Assembly (NCBI RefSeq): GCF_904849725.1 | Contig: NC_058518.1 | Coordinates: 506,961,225 to 507,025,224, forward strand | DNA: 64,000 nt | Origin: Hordeum vulgare subsp. vulgare | Taxonomy: Eukaryota; Streptophyta; Magnoliopsida; Poales; Poaceae | Reading direction: 5' to 3' | Part shown: positions 33,811 to 44,336 of the stretch, piece by piece | Layout of the letters: each line of letters begins with the position of its first letter | How positions within the stretch are numbered: position 1 is the stretch's first letter | Program-made: the position numbers and the translations under genes | Notes under the pieces: generated by a model | Seen by the model: the letters and a program-made list of their open reading frames with translations, nothing else | What the model was told of the DNA's origin: nothing | The model's database searches: none

Positions 33811-36044
33811 ATCCTGCCAAGTGTTCATTCGGTGTTCCCAGCGGAAAGTTACTCGGTTTCTTCGTTTCCGAACGAGGGATCGATGTTAACCCCGAAAAGA
33901 TCGGGACCATCATCCGAATGGAGAGGCCGGTCAGAATACACGATGTTCAACAACTCACAGGTTGCTTAGCAGCTTTGAGCAGGTTCATCAGTCGACTCGG
34001 CGAAAAAGCACTTCCTCTGTACCGACTCATGAAGAAATCAGATACCTTCGAGTGGACAGACGAAGCCCAAGTCGCGTTCGACGACCTCAAAGTCCTACTT
34101 CCCACCCAGCCGGTTCTTACTGCTCCGCTCAGTAAAGAGCCCCTTCTTCTGTATATCGCGGCTACAAATCAAGTCTTCAGTATTGTTCTTACAATCGAGC
34201 GAGAAGAAGAAGGCAAAGCATACAAAGTTCAGCGGCCAGTGTACTACGTCTCCGAAGTCCTGACACCTTCCAAGCAGAGGTATCCCCATTATCAAAAGCT
34301 TATCTATGGGATCTATTTGACTGCGAAGAAGGTTGCCAATTATTTCCAAGACCACTCGGTATCTGTCGTTTCTGATTCTCCTTTGTCGGAAATTCTCCAC
34401 AATCGAGACGCGTCAGGCCGAGTGGCGAAGTGGGCGATGGAGATGCTGTACTGTGACATCAAGTTCGAGGCCAAGAAAGCTATTAAGTCTCAAGCCCTAG
34501 CTGACTTTATAGCAGAATGGGTAGAACAACAGCAACCGACTCACATCTACTCGGCTCATTGGACAATGTTCTTCGATGGGTCTAAGATGTTGAATGGATC
34601 CGGCGCTGGTGTTGTGATCGTATCACCAAAGGGTGACAAGCTCAAGTATGTGCTTCAGATACACTTTGATTCCTCTAACAATGAGGCAGAGTATGAAGCT
34701 CTTCTCTACGGATTGCGCATGGCCATCTCACTCGGCGTCCGTCGCCTGATGGTCTACGGCGATTCAGACTTGGTGGTCAACCAAGTTATGAAAGAGTGGG
34801 ACGTAAGGAACCCCACTATGACAACCTACTGCAATGCAGTCAGGAAGCTGGAGAAGAAGTTTGAAGGTCTAGAACTTCATCATGTTCCAAGGCTGAAGAA
34901 CCAAGCGGCGGACGAATTGGCTAAGCTCGGATCCACTCGGAGACCTGTCCCGAGTGATGTCTGCCTCGAGCACCTCCATCTTCCTTCAGTCAAAGAAGAT
35001 CCCTTCACGAAAGAGCCAGTGCAACCCAAGAGCGCAACAGATCCGACTGAAGTCAATGTGCCTGCTATGGTTGATCTGGTCACAGAGATTCTGGTAATTA
35101 TCCCCGAGTGGACTGTGCCGATTATGGCATATATCCTAAGGCAAGAGCTTCCAGAAGACGAAGTCCAAGCCCGACAAATAGTTCGCAGGTCGAAGGCGTT
35201 TACCGTCATTGACGGTCAATTGTATAAGGAGAGTGTTTCAGGCGTTCTCCAACGTTGCATTTCCCCAGAGGAAGGGCAGTTGATCCCAGAGGATATCCAC
35301 TCGGGAACCTGCGGCCATCATGCTTCTTCAAGAGCAATCGTCGCCAAGGCGTTCAGGGCTGGATTCTTCTGGTTGCAGGCTAACGAAATGGCCAAAGCTA
35401 TGGTCGATCGATGCGAAGGCTGTCAGTTCTACTCCAACAAGTCCCACAAGCCAACATCTGCACTAAAGACAATCCCGCTTGTGTGGCCGTTTGCAGTTTG
35501 GGGATTAGACACAGTCGGACCATACAAGACAGGCCAAGGAGGCTACACACATCTGTTGGTGGCACTCGACAAGTTTACAAAGTGGATAGAAGCCAAGCCC
35601 ATCAAGAAACTCGACGCCTCCACAGCCGTGAAGTTTGTCAGAGACATCATCTCCAGATTCGGAGTGCCTCACAGCATAATCACGGACAATGGGACAAACT
35701 TCGACTCAGACAAATTCAAAGGTTTCTGCGCGAGTCAAGGTATCCGAGTGGATTTTGCTTCCGTAGCACATCCGCAATCCAATGGACAAGCTGAGCGTGC
35801 AAATGGACTTATCCTTCAAGGTTTGAAGCCTCGACTCTTGCGAGAGATAGGACATGCTGCTGGTGCGTGGGTAACCGAGTTACCTTCAGTACTTTGGGGT
35901 CTCCGCACCACTCCGAACAGATCAACGGGGCGATCACCGTTCTTCCTCGTCTATGGAGCAGAAGCGGTCCTTCCGAGTGACCTGCTTCACAATGCCCCGC
36001 GAGTCGAACTCTTTTCCGAAGCCGAAGCAGAACAAGCAAGGTAA
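33811..36044 (+). pseudogene. pol: RT connection, RNase H and integrase of the Tat-lineage element
   Basis: The new frame starts after the shift (clear from 33840, open from 33918). The RNase H domain keeps its acidic residues (FFDGS, NNEAEYEAL, YGDSDLV, NQAADELA; 34560-34930). Integrase shows an HHCC zinc domain (HSGTCGHH ... CEGC) and the catalytic D-D-E set in WGLDTVGP, ITDNGTNF and QAERANG (35500-35805). RNase H removes template RNA and integrase joins the copy to the genome. TAA at 36042-36044 stops the frame within the integrase C-terminal region. Confidence 0.9.
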
Positions 36045-36341
36045 GATGGAGTCGATCTTCTAGAGGAGGAGCGTGAAATGGCACTTACTCTCTCAACAAT
36101 TTATCAGCAAGATCTGCGACGTTTTCATGCACGACATGTCAGAAGCCGCACGTTCCAGGCTGGCGATTTGGTGCTCCGAGTGGATCAGCAGAGACCACAC
36201 AAGTTGGCTCCGGCCTGGGAAGGTCCTTTCATCATTTCAAAGGTGCTGAACAACGGAGTATACAGACTCTACAACATTCAGAAAGAGACCGACGAACCCC
36301 GCGCGTGGAACGGAGACCTCCTCAAGCGTTTTTATACATGA
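36045..36341 (+). pseudogene. pol: Integrase C-terminal segment after the premature stop
   Basis: This stays in the same frame as the RNase H/integrase part beyond the TAA. It has DLRRFHARHVRSRTFQ and GDLVLRVDQQ, then a short SH3-like fold (LAPAWEGPFIISKVLNNGVYRL), and ends FYT before a normal stop at 36339-36341. No chromodomain is seen, as expected for the Tat group. Confidence 0.85.
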
Positions 36342-36456
36342 TCGCCGACTGAAGCAGTGTAACGAACAAGTTTTGGAGAAATAATATACAGCAGATTCAA
36401 TTTCTTTTGCAGATTCAGAGTTCTTCCGTGGTTGCAGACTATGGTCACAAAAAAAA

Positions 36457-37890
36457 ACTTAGCTGCGATCCTGCATCACCTAAGTATTAACTTCCTCCGA
36501 GTGTGCACTTTTACGTCGCACTCGGGGAACTTAGCTGCGATCACGCATCGCCTAAGTATTAACTTCCTCCGAGTGTGCACTTTTACGTCGCACTCGGGGA
36601 ACTTAGCTGCGATCCCGAATCGCCTAAGTATTAACTTCTCCGAGTGTGCACTTTATGTCACACTCGGGGACTTAGCTGCGATCCCGAATCGCCTAAGTAA
36701 CACCTTCCTCCGAGTGTGCACTTTGCGTCACACTCGGAGACTTAGCTGCGATCACGCATCGCCTAAGTATTAACTTCTCCGAGTGTGCACTTCACGTCGC
36801 ACTCGGGGACTTAGCTGCGATCCCGAATCGACTAAGTAACACCTTCCTCCGAGTGTGCACTTTGTGTCACACTCGGAGACTTAGCCGCGATCACGCATCG
36901 CCTAAGTATTAACTTCCTCCGAGTGTGCACTTTTACGTCGCACTCGGGGAACTTAGCTGCGATCCCGAATCGCCTAAGTATTAACTTCTCCGAGTGTGCA
37001 CTTTACGTCACACTCGGGGACTTAGCCGCGATCCCGAATCGCCTAAGTAACACCTTCCTCCACGTGTGCACTTTGCGTCACACTCGGGGACTTAGCTGCG
37101 ATCACGCGTCGCCTAAGTATTACCTTCCTCCGAGTGTGCACTTTGCGTCGCACTCGGGGACTTAGCTGCGATCCCGAATCGCCTAAGTAACACCTTCCTC
37201 CGAGTGTGCACTTTGCGTCACACTCGGAGACTTAGCCGCGATCACGCATCGCCTAAGTATTAACTTCTCCGAGTGTACACTTCACGTCACACTCGGGGAC
37301 TTAGCTGCGATCCCGAATCGCCTAAGTAACAACTTCTCCGAGTGTGCACTTCACGTCGCACTCAGGAACTTAGCTGCGATCCCGCATCGCCTAAGTATTA
37401 ACTTCCTTCGCGTGTGCACTTTGCGTCACACTCGGGGACTTAGCTGTGATCGCGCATCGCCTAAGTATTACCTTCCTCCGAGTGTGCACTTTGCGTCACA
37501 CTCGGGGACTTAGCTGCGACCCTGCATCGCCTAAGTATTAACTTCCTCCGAGTGTGCACTTTGCGTCACACTCGGAGACTTAGCTGCGATCACGCATCGC
37601 CTAAGTATTAACTTCCTCGGAGTGTGCACTTTGCGTCACACTCGGGGACTTAGCTGCGATCACGCATCGCCTAAGTATTACCTTCCTACGAGTGTGCGCT
37701 TTGTGTCACACTCGGAGACTTAGCTGCGACCCTGCATCGCCTAACTATTAACTTCCTCCGAGTGTGCACTTCACGTCACACTCGAGGACTTAGCTGCGAT
37801 CCTGCATCGCCTAAGTACTAATCGCTCCTCTGAGTGTGCTCTTTATGTTACACTCGAGAATTTAGCACTGATCATGAATCACCTAAGTCC
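36457..37890. repeat. 70-bp tandem array, 21 copies, two hairpins per unit
   Basis: Units of 68-72 bases recur with GACTTAGCTGCGATC as landmark, near 36459, 36529, 36600, 36668 and so on to 37861 (last copy degenerate). Each unit has CCGAGTGTG and CACACTCGG, a perfect 9-base inverted repeat around a ~10-base loop. It also has CTTAGCTGCGAT and ATCGCCTAAG, pairing with a two-base bulge. It lies between pol and the antisense gene. Open frames across it are repeats read through by chance. Confidence 0.93.
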
Positions 37891-38101
37891 TAATATTTTA
37901 CGAGTACACATTTAGTGTTCAACTCCAAACAGCATTCAAGCAAAAGAATAAGTGTTTTCGTTGTCACTCCAACAGTCTAGACACGATAACAGACTCGGTG
38001 TGGATCAAGCTTACCCGCACCGATCCAAAAGTATGACTGCCAACAGAAGTGGCCAGAATATCGTACAGGTAAACACTCGGCATACCGAGGATAAAGTTCG
38101 A

Positions 38102-41100
38102 TCATGACTCAGCTGGGCCCGCGTCAGGACTGGAGGGTTCCACAAAGGTATCCAGGTCGATTCCATCAGCAATGCGGGTCGCAGTCTCCAAGAATGTCTC
38201 CATGAAGTCTTCGAATCGAAGCTTCTTCGTGTTGGCAACTTTCAAGGCTTTCAGCTTATCTTCCCGCACTTCTTTGCAATGGACTCGGACCAAGGACAAC
38301 GCCACATCAGCACCGCAACGCGCTGACGATTTCTTCCAAGATTGCACTCGGGCCAGAATCTCCCCCAGTCGCCCCAACAGAGTCTCCATCTTCTCCCGCG
38401 ACTCCTCTTCCGGCCAAAGCTCCTTCTCAATGCGGCCGAAGATTTCTCTCAGTCGGTTGATGAACGGACCCACTTTGCCTACGCGGATATAATCACGGAG
38501 TAGATTCCGGTTGGCGTCCTCGCTGAGTGGTACATTGTCCTTCATGGATCGTTCCACGGCCGCCGCTTCAGCTTCGGCGTCACCACAAAAATCTGCAACA
38601 AACGGGCAAATAGAAATTACAAACCGAGTGTTCGTCACAAGATACAACCACTCGACAAATCATCAGACTTACCAGCCAGACGACTCATCATCTGGACAAC
38701 CCAGTCGTTCACATACTTCTCCTGAGCTGTCCATCGTTTGTTCCAAGCAGTCATTTGATCGTACACTTCGGTCCTCTGTTTCTTCAGCCTCTCCACCTCC
38801 GCCACCAACGCCCTGTTTGCCTCCAGCGCCTCCTCCAAGGATTTCTCTCGAACTTCCAGTGCGTTCTTCATGCCAGTCATGGCGAGCGTTGCGGCTTCTA
38901 GTTCACCAGCATAGTGGTTCTTCTCAGCCCTCAAGGCTTCATAAGCGCTCCCCATCTCACACGTTTTCTACAAAACGAAACAAAGGGTTATCAGCAACTT
39001 TCTCAATACACACTACGTTCTTCAGACCCCTGCCGACGCAAGCAGTCGACAGCGGTCTCGGGGACTACACCCAGTGGGTTCACTAAGAGTGACCCCACTG
39101 GCATGCACCTCAAGCAGGTCTGCCCTATTGAGGTGCACGTTTTCACCTACGCCTCCGAGGCTAAAGCTACTCCACCTGTGTGCAGTTTACTCTAGGGAAC
39201 TCTTACCGCAAGAGTGCTCCGACTGCAGTAAGTACTTGCACTCAGAAATCTTGTCTACGAACACGACAAAAATAAAGACCAAATGTATAAACACAACTGT
39301 TGGTGCAAGCACTCGACAGAAGTCTCATGGACTACACCCACTGGGTTCACTCAGAGTGAACCCATTGCAAACAACAGACTACGACAACACCCAGTGGGTT
39401 ACAAAAGAAAAGTAAGTACTTACTAGACTACTTACTCGGATGTCGTCGCGCAGCTCCAAGCTCCGCTGGTACAAAGCCGCAACAGAGTCATAAGCCTTCT
39501 TGGCCTCCCCGGTCATCAGCTCCGCTTGGATCATGGCTCCCTTGGCCGCTCCCACCTGCTCCTCTGGGACACACCGAATGCTGAATTCAACATTCGACGA
39601 ACCGGGAATCGTGGGAAGATCCTGGGGCATCCCAAGATTCGCCCCAGTCAGTTCGTCACCCACCGACACTGGTTCGGTCGGTGGAGGCACTTCAGTCGGC
39701 GGAGCGTCGGCGGCAGGGGCAGCAGCAGGAAGAGCAGCCTCAAGGACAGGCTCCACGACAGGCTCCGCGGCCACCTCGGCTCTCCCTTGCCCGTCTTCGT
39801 CCGGGTGAATCGCCCCTGACAAGCCGAATAGCATGATGATTCAGAAAAAGAAAAGGATAGTACAGTCTACAGGAATAAAACACCTGACTCTCCTACAACA
39901 TACCCGGCTGGGACGAGACGATGTTGTCTGTGTCCATGGGGTCATCCCCTTGGCGGACCGGAGAGGTTGTAGAAGTGGCGACCCTGTCAAGTGAAGCCCA
40001 TTCGACTTGTAAAGCGGGAGTTCACTCGGATAACATAAAAAGCCGAGAGTTGGATTCACTTACGTGGATGTGACGGGGATGGCAACCCTCATGCGCGGCA
40101 GAGCCCTCCGAGGTTTGGGCCCACTCGGTTTGGGCGCCCTGGGAGATTGGCCTGCAGGCTCAGCGGAGACGTCCCTGGACCTCTTCGTGCCTCGAGCACT
40201 CGGGGCCGATGGAGCAGTAGGTAGAGCACTCGACAACGCGGGGGGAGCCGAAGGGACGACATGCTCATGCCGACGCTTACTCCGCTGTTCTGGCGGTGGA
40301 GGCGGAGAGTCACGCTCTTCGTCTTCTTCCTCCTCCTCGCTGTCCTCCTCCTCCGACTCCCTGCTGTCAGAGACATATTCAGCGCTATCCACGCTCCCCT
40401 CATGGCTACCTTCTTCCTCCTCCTCTTCCGGATCCCCGTTCGAGACAGGGGAGGACCAGTTGGTCCATTCCTACATGAGATTCAGTCGAAAACATTAAGC
40501 ATCACACGAGGATATAAATGAACGACTGAAATCAAAACAGTTCGATATATTCGGCTAATGCTACTCACCTGATTCGGTGGCGGGTTGTCTGTGCTGTAAG
40601 GCACCACTCGGCGAGCTCCTTTAGGGTTCTCGCAAGGTCCCGGGATTTGGAGCACTATCGAGGTCACCTTCTCCTCGAGTATGCCCACCGCAACGGTCCG
40701 TGTGGAATCCTCGGGCCCTGTGTAGAGCCACATAGCATGGTGGCGAGCTTGAGGAGGCTGGATCCGCTGACCGATGAAGACTTCCAACAGGTCAATACCG
40801 GTGACCCCCCTCCTGACAACATCCGCGAGTGCCTCGACCAAAGGTTGGATGTCATTCCTCTCGGCTTTCGAGAGGGCGAGTTGCTTGGGTGGAGCAGGGC
40901 GGTCTAGACTAAATGGAGGCAGCCCAGTCGACGCATTCGGACAGGCTACGTCCTGGCAGTAGAACCACGTCGACTGCCAGTTCCTAACCACTACGACTCT
41001 TTTTCTGAAACCCTAAACCCCCGCAGAGCTGGAGGAGATGCGTCTTGTCATCCGACTGACTGAGACGTTTGATGGTTTGAGAGCGGGCGGAGAAGATATG

Positions 41101-41519
41101 TTTGAATAAACCCCAATGAGGGGGGCAACCGATAAAGCATTCGCACAGAACAATGAAGGCAGAAAGGTGGGCAATGGCATTCGGAGGGAAGTGATGGAGT
41201 TGTGCACCAAAATGATTCGTAATACCCTTGAAGAAAGGGTGGGGGGCAGAGAGAAACCTCGGTGAACGTGGCTGAGGAGCAAGACGCGCTGCCCCTCCCG
41301 TGGCGCCGGCTCAACCTCGTCGTCCGCCGGCAACCTCCAAGATTTATGCACAAGCTGGCCGTGCTCTACCAGCTCCAGCAGGTCCCCCTCCGTCACTGTG
41401 GAGGGGAGAAAGTCTCCCTGGATCCATCCCGCTGGCAATGGCCGCTGCCGCCGCTGAGCAGCCGCCGCCTTGCCCTTCTTCTTCCTTGCCTCCATCTTGC
41501 TGGTCTGGCCCTTGGTCAT
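38102..41519 (-). pseudogene. Antisense gene of the Tat-lineage element (putative gypsy-type Transposase_28 family)
   Basis: Multi-exon on the minus strand. Exon 1 starts MTKGQTSKMEARKKKG at 41519 and shows GWIQGDFLPSTVTEGDLLEL and REGQRVLLLSHVHRGFS, the conserved start of the antisense protein found in grass Tat elements (Pfam name transposase, putative gypsy type). One indel near a C-run at about 41255 and a compensating one near 41025 disturb exon 1. The frame resumes at VVVVRNWQSTWFYCQDV to about 40560. Later exons lie near 40392-40069 (Ser/Pro/Glu-rich acidic), 39834-39430 and 38955-38670 (coiled coil), and about 38590-38102. The function of this family is not known. It is convergent with gag-pol. 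Confidence 0.7.
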
Positions 41520-42041
41520 GGCGGCGATGGCGAGCTTCCGAGAAGGATGGGAAGAGAAAGGTGTATGAGCGCAAGAGGTGGCGAGGAAGACGGAGCAAGC
41601 GAGAGCAGAGGATTCGGCGAGCGTAACCGAAGGGTCTCGTCGGCCGGAAATAAATAGAACACCGACTGGGTCGCTGGCGAGCGGGCCCGAAATCTTATCC
41701 GCCCAACCAGCCGCGGCGATATCGGCGGAAGAGTTGAAGGCGCGAGGATCGAGGACTCAGGCGCTACTCGAGCGCGCTGACGTCGCCCCCGCTAAGTGCG
41801 CGGAACCCGAAATTTGAGATCTCGGAAAATCCGCCGCTGTCAGTTGACCGGTCGTGTCAAAAGATGCCGCGAAGGCACTCGGTTCCTGACAGTCCGTTCT
41901 GCAGAACACATTCACTCGAATCATCGGCCAAGAGAGATAGAATGGATAGAGGCAAGCAACGCCTAAGCCGAACCTAGTCCAGTCAGATCTGAGCATCGAG
42001 CACTGCTTTGACGTTTCAACCCCAAACCATTCGGGGACTAA

Positions 42042-42596
42042 TGATGGGGTCATAGTCCTAGGGTAGGGTCATAGGCCTGTCCTACAGGTCCTACCCAAGG
42101 ACTACCCCACGCAAGGGACAGGACCTTAAGTATGCCCGACTATATTAAGGTGCCCCCATCATCCAGTCGGTAACGGGCTCAGGATCATCCAGTCGGAGAC
42201 TAAGACTCGGAGGACACCGGACCTACCGACTGGATACACTCGGTGCGTCGTAACCTCCCTGGAGGGAAACTGCCGTGCGTTTCCGGGTGCATTAACTAGC
42301 ATTTATAGCATACGTTACCTGTAACGAATGCATTCAATCGCCACTACTCCACCCTTGAATCAGAACCGTTGTGGAGGGCAGCGCACTCTATATAAGCCGC
42401 CCTCCCCCACTGGTAAAAGGGTTAGAAAAACATTGTACTCCATATTACACTCGGTAACCAGCTCCAAGAGCACTGAGACGTAGGGCTATTACCTCCACCG
42501 TAGAGGGGCCTGAACTCATACAACCTCGCCGTAGCTAGGACTCTGCCCATCTCATTCGTACCCTACACATCTACTGTCAGGCTTATACCCACGACA
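42042..42596 (+). repeat. 3' LTR of the Tat-lineage element
   Basis: Same ends as the 5' LTR. Preceded by TTCGGGGACTAA, the likely polypurine tract (42030-42041). Confidence 0.92.
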
Positions 42597-42601
42597 GGTT
42601 C

Positions 42602-43678
42602 TTATGCCATTTTGAGGTTATTATGGCATTTTGGAGCTAAATGGGCTAATTATGTCATTGTTGGGGAAATTAAAGCAAGGATAATATGAAAGAGGATAAG
42701 AAAGAGGAGGGGGAGGAGAAGAAGAAGAAATCAAGAAGAAGGAGGAGAAGGAGGAGGAGGAGAAGAAGGAGAAGGAGGAGAAGGTATTTTTCTTCTCTTC
42801 TTCTCTTCTTCTTCTTCTTCTTTTTCATTTTTCCTATTTCTTCTCCTCTTCTCCTCTTGTTGGAGCTAAATGATCTAATTATGTCTTTTTGGAGCTATAT
42901 GGCCTAATTATGCCATTTTAGAGGAAACAAGCTAAGAATATAATATTCATGAGCTAACCAAGGTTCTTATGCCATTTTGAGCTTATTATGGCATTTTGGA
43001 GCTAAATGGGCTAATTATGTCTTCTTCTCTTCTTCTCTTCTTCTTCTTATCTTCTTCTTCTCTTATTATCTTCTTCTTTTCTTCTTCTCCTTATTATTGT
43101 CTTCTCTTCTTCTTCTTCTTCTTCTTCTTCTTCTTCTTCTTCTTCTCCTCCTCCTCTTCTCCTCTGCTCCTCCTCCTCCTCCTCTTCTTCTTCCTCTTCT
43201 TTCTATTAAGCTAACTAACTAACTAACCTAACTAACCAAGCTAACTAAACCTATCGCTAAACCTATATAGCACTAAACAGCAAAAAAAATAACAAAAACA
43301 GAATCTATATCACTAAGTAACTAAAATATAGCTCCTTCTTTTCCTTTCTCCTCTTCTTTCTTCTCCTCCTCCTCCTCTTCTTCTTATTCTTCTCCTCCTC
43401 CTCCTCTCCTCTACTACTCTTCTTCTACTCTTCTCTTTTTCTTCTTCTTCTTCTTTCTCTTCTTCTTCTTCTTCTTCTTCTTCCTTTTATTCCTCTTCTT
43501 CTTCTTCTTCTTCTTCTTCTTCTTCTTCTTCTTCTTTTCTTCTTCTCCTCCTCCTCTTCTTCTTCATTTTCTTCTCATCTTGAACTAACCGAATTAACCT
43601 AAACTAGTAGTAACCTAATAAACTAACTATCTAATTTAAAAGAAAAAAACTGAAAAATAGGGTACCGGAGGCACTCAC
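42602..43678 (-). other. Leader intron of the CACTA-A TNPA gene, simple-sequence rich
   Basis: Non-coding. A GGAGGAGAAGAAG tract (42676-42785) faces a TTCTTCTTC tract (42786-42865), so the two could pair. Further CTT/CTC tracts are at 43020-43205 and 43330-43575. The ~60-base sequence starting GGTTCTTATGCCATTTTGAG at 42597 recurs at 42962. The long Leu/Phe/Ser or Arg-rich frames here are artefacts. Confidence 0.6.
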
Positions 43679-44007
43679 CGAAGTTGGGGACAGTCGGTGA
43701 GGGGAGGGGCGTCGCCGGGAACCGGTGAGGGGAGGGGCCTGCGCAGGGAGCCGGTGAGGGGAGGGGGCAGCGCCGGGGCAGGTGAGGGGAGGGGCGGCGC
43801 AGGGGGTGGCGCAGGGAGCCGGTGAGGGGAGTGGGCGGCGCCGGGGCAGGTAAGGGGAGGGGGTGGCGCAGGGGTCGGCGTAGGGGGCGGCGCAGGGGTG
43901 GCCGGCCGCCGGTGGTGCAGGAGGGAGGCGCGCACGACGGTGGAGAGAGAGACAGAGGGGGGAGTAGGGTAGTGGAGCGAGGGGCTAGGGGGAGACGGCC
44001 GTTATAG
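43679..44007 (-). promoter_or_regulatory. GC-rich leader exon and TATA element of the CACTA-A right-end gene
   Basis: On the minus strand, TATAAC at 44007-44002 is followed by a GC-rich leader with repeated CCCTCCCCTCACCGG units (43690-43870). The leader ends at the donor CG|GTGAGT at 43679. The same plan (repeats, leader, intron, gene) is seen in CACTA-B and CACTA-2. Confidence 0.5.
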
Positions 44008-44333
44008 GGACGTCAGCTTTGCCGTCTGCCCCCGGGCGGCGAAGGGCCCCACGGCGGATGGTAAAGGCCAGGCGGACGGCAAAGAGCCCGTCCGTTGGAC
44101 CTGGCCAGGCCCAAGGTCTAGTGGGACCCATCTGCCCTCTTTGCCGTCTGCCCTAGGTCTCTTTGCCGTCCGCAGGCAGACGACAAAGCCCTGGTCGATG
44201 GCAAACATTCTGTTTACCATCAGTTAGCCCTTTACCGTCCGCTTTAGGTCAGCTGACGGCAAAGATCTTCTTTGCCATCAGCCAGCAGACGGCAAAGAAC
44301 TGGTTGATGGCAAATTACTGGATTCCAATAGTG
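44008..44333. repeat. Right terminal and subterminal repeats of CACTA-A
   Basis: About ten TTTGCCGTC / GACGGCAAAG variants precede the terminus CCAATAGTG at 44333, followed by target duplication AGT. Confidence 0.85.
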
Positions 44334-44336
44334 AGT

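Larger units (their letters stand above)
29894..42596 (+). mobile_element. Tat-lineage Ty3/gypsy LTR retrotransposon, full length
   Basis: The LTRs are 29894-30428 (535 bp) and 42042-42596 (555 bp). Both start TGATGGGGTC and end CACGACA. The 5-bp duplication GGTTC flanks the element at 29889-29893 and 42597-42601. Aligned by eye the LTRs differ by six substitutions and one 20-base gap, about 1.1 percent. The order is LTR, gag-protease, RT, RNase H, integrase, tandem array, antisense gene, LTR. A large 3' region with an antisense ORF is typical of the Tat group (Grande/RIRE2 relatives). It is inserted in an intron or exon edge of the CACTA-A TNPA gene. Confidence 0.93.
5197..44333. mobile_element. 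Outer CACTA insertion (CACTA-A), itself filled with nested elements
   Basis: The left terminus CACTACAGGAATCAGC at 5197 and right terminus ending ...CCAATAGTG at 44333 are inverted CACTA ends. The trinucleotide AGT occurs at 5194-5196 and 44334-44336, the 3-bp duplication expected for CACTA transposition. Both ends are packed with subterminal repeats of the TTTGCCGTC / GACGGCAAAG type. The host sequence on either side is the interrupted Sabrina-like internal region, which confirms the outer limits. Within the span I place CACTA-B, the Sukkula-like LTR, CACTA-2 and the Tat-lineage gypsy element. The outer element's own remaining DNA is 5197-5576, 28640-29893 and 42597-44333. Confidence 0.85.

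Noticed and set aside
36432..37165. Repetitive 80-113-codon frames
   Set aside because: They are the 70-bp tandem units read through; the peptides repeat the array.
36457..37890. CRISPR-like array
   Set aside because: Direct repeats abut without unique spacers, the genome is plant nuclear DNA and no cas genes exist; it is a retrotransposon tandem array.
42686..43214. Arg-rich and Leu/Phe/Ser-rich frames
   Set aside because: Simple-sequence CTT/GGA tracts only.
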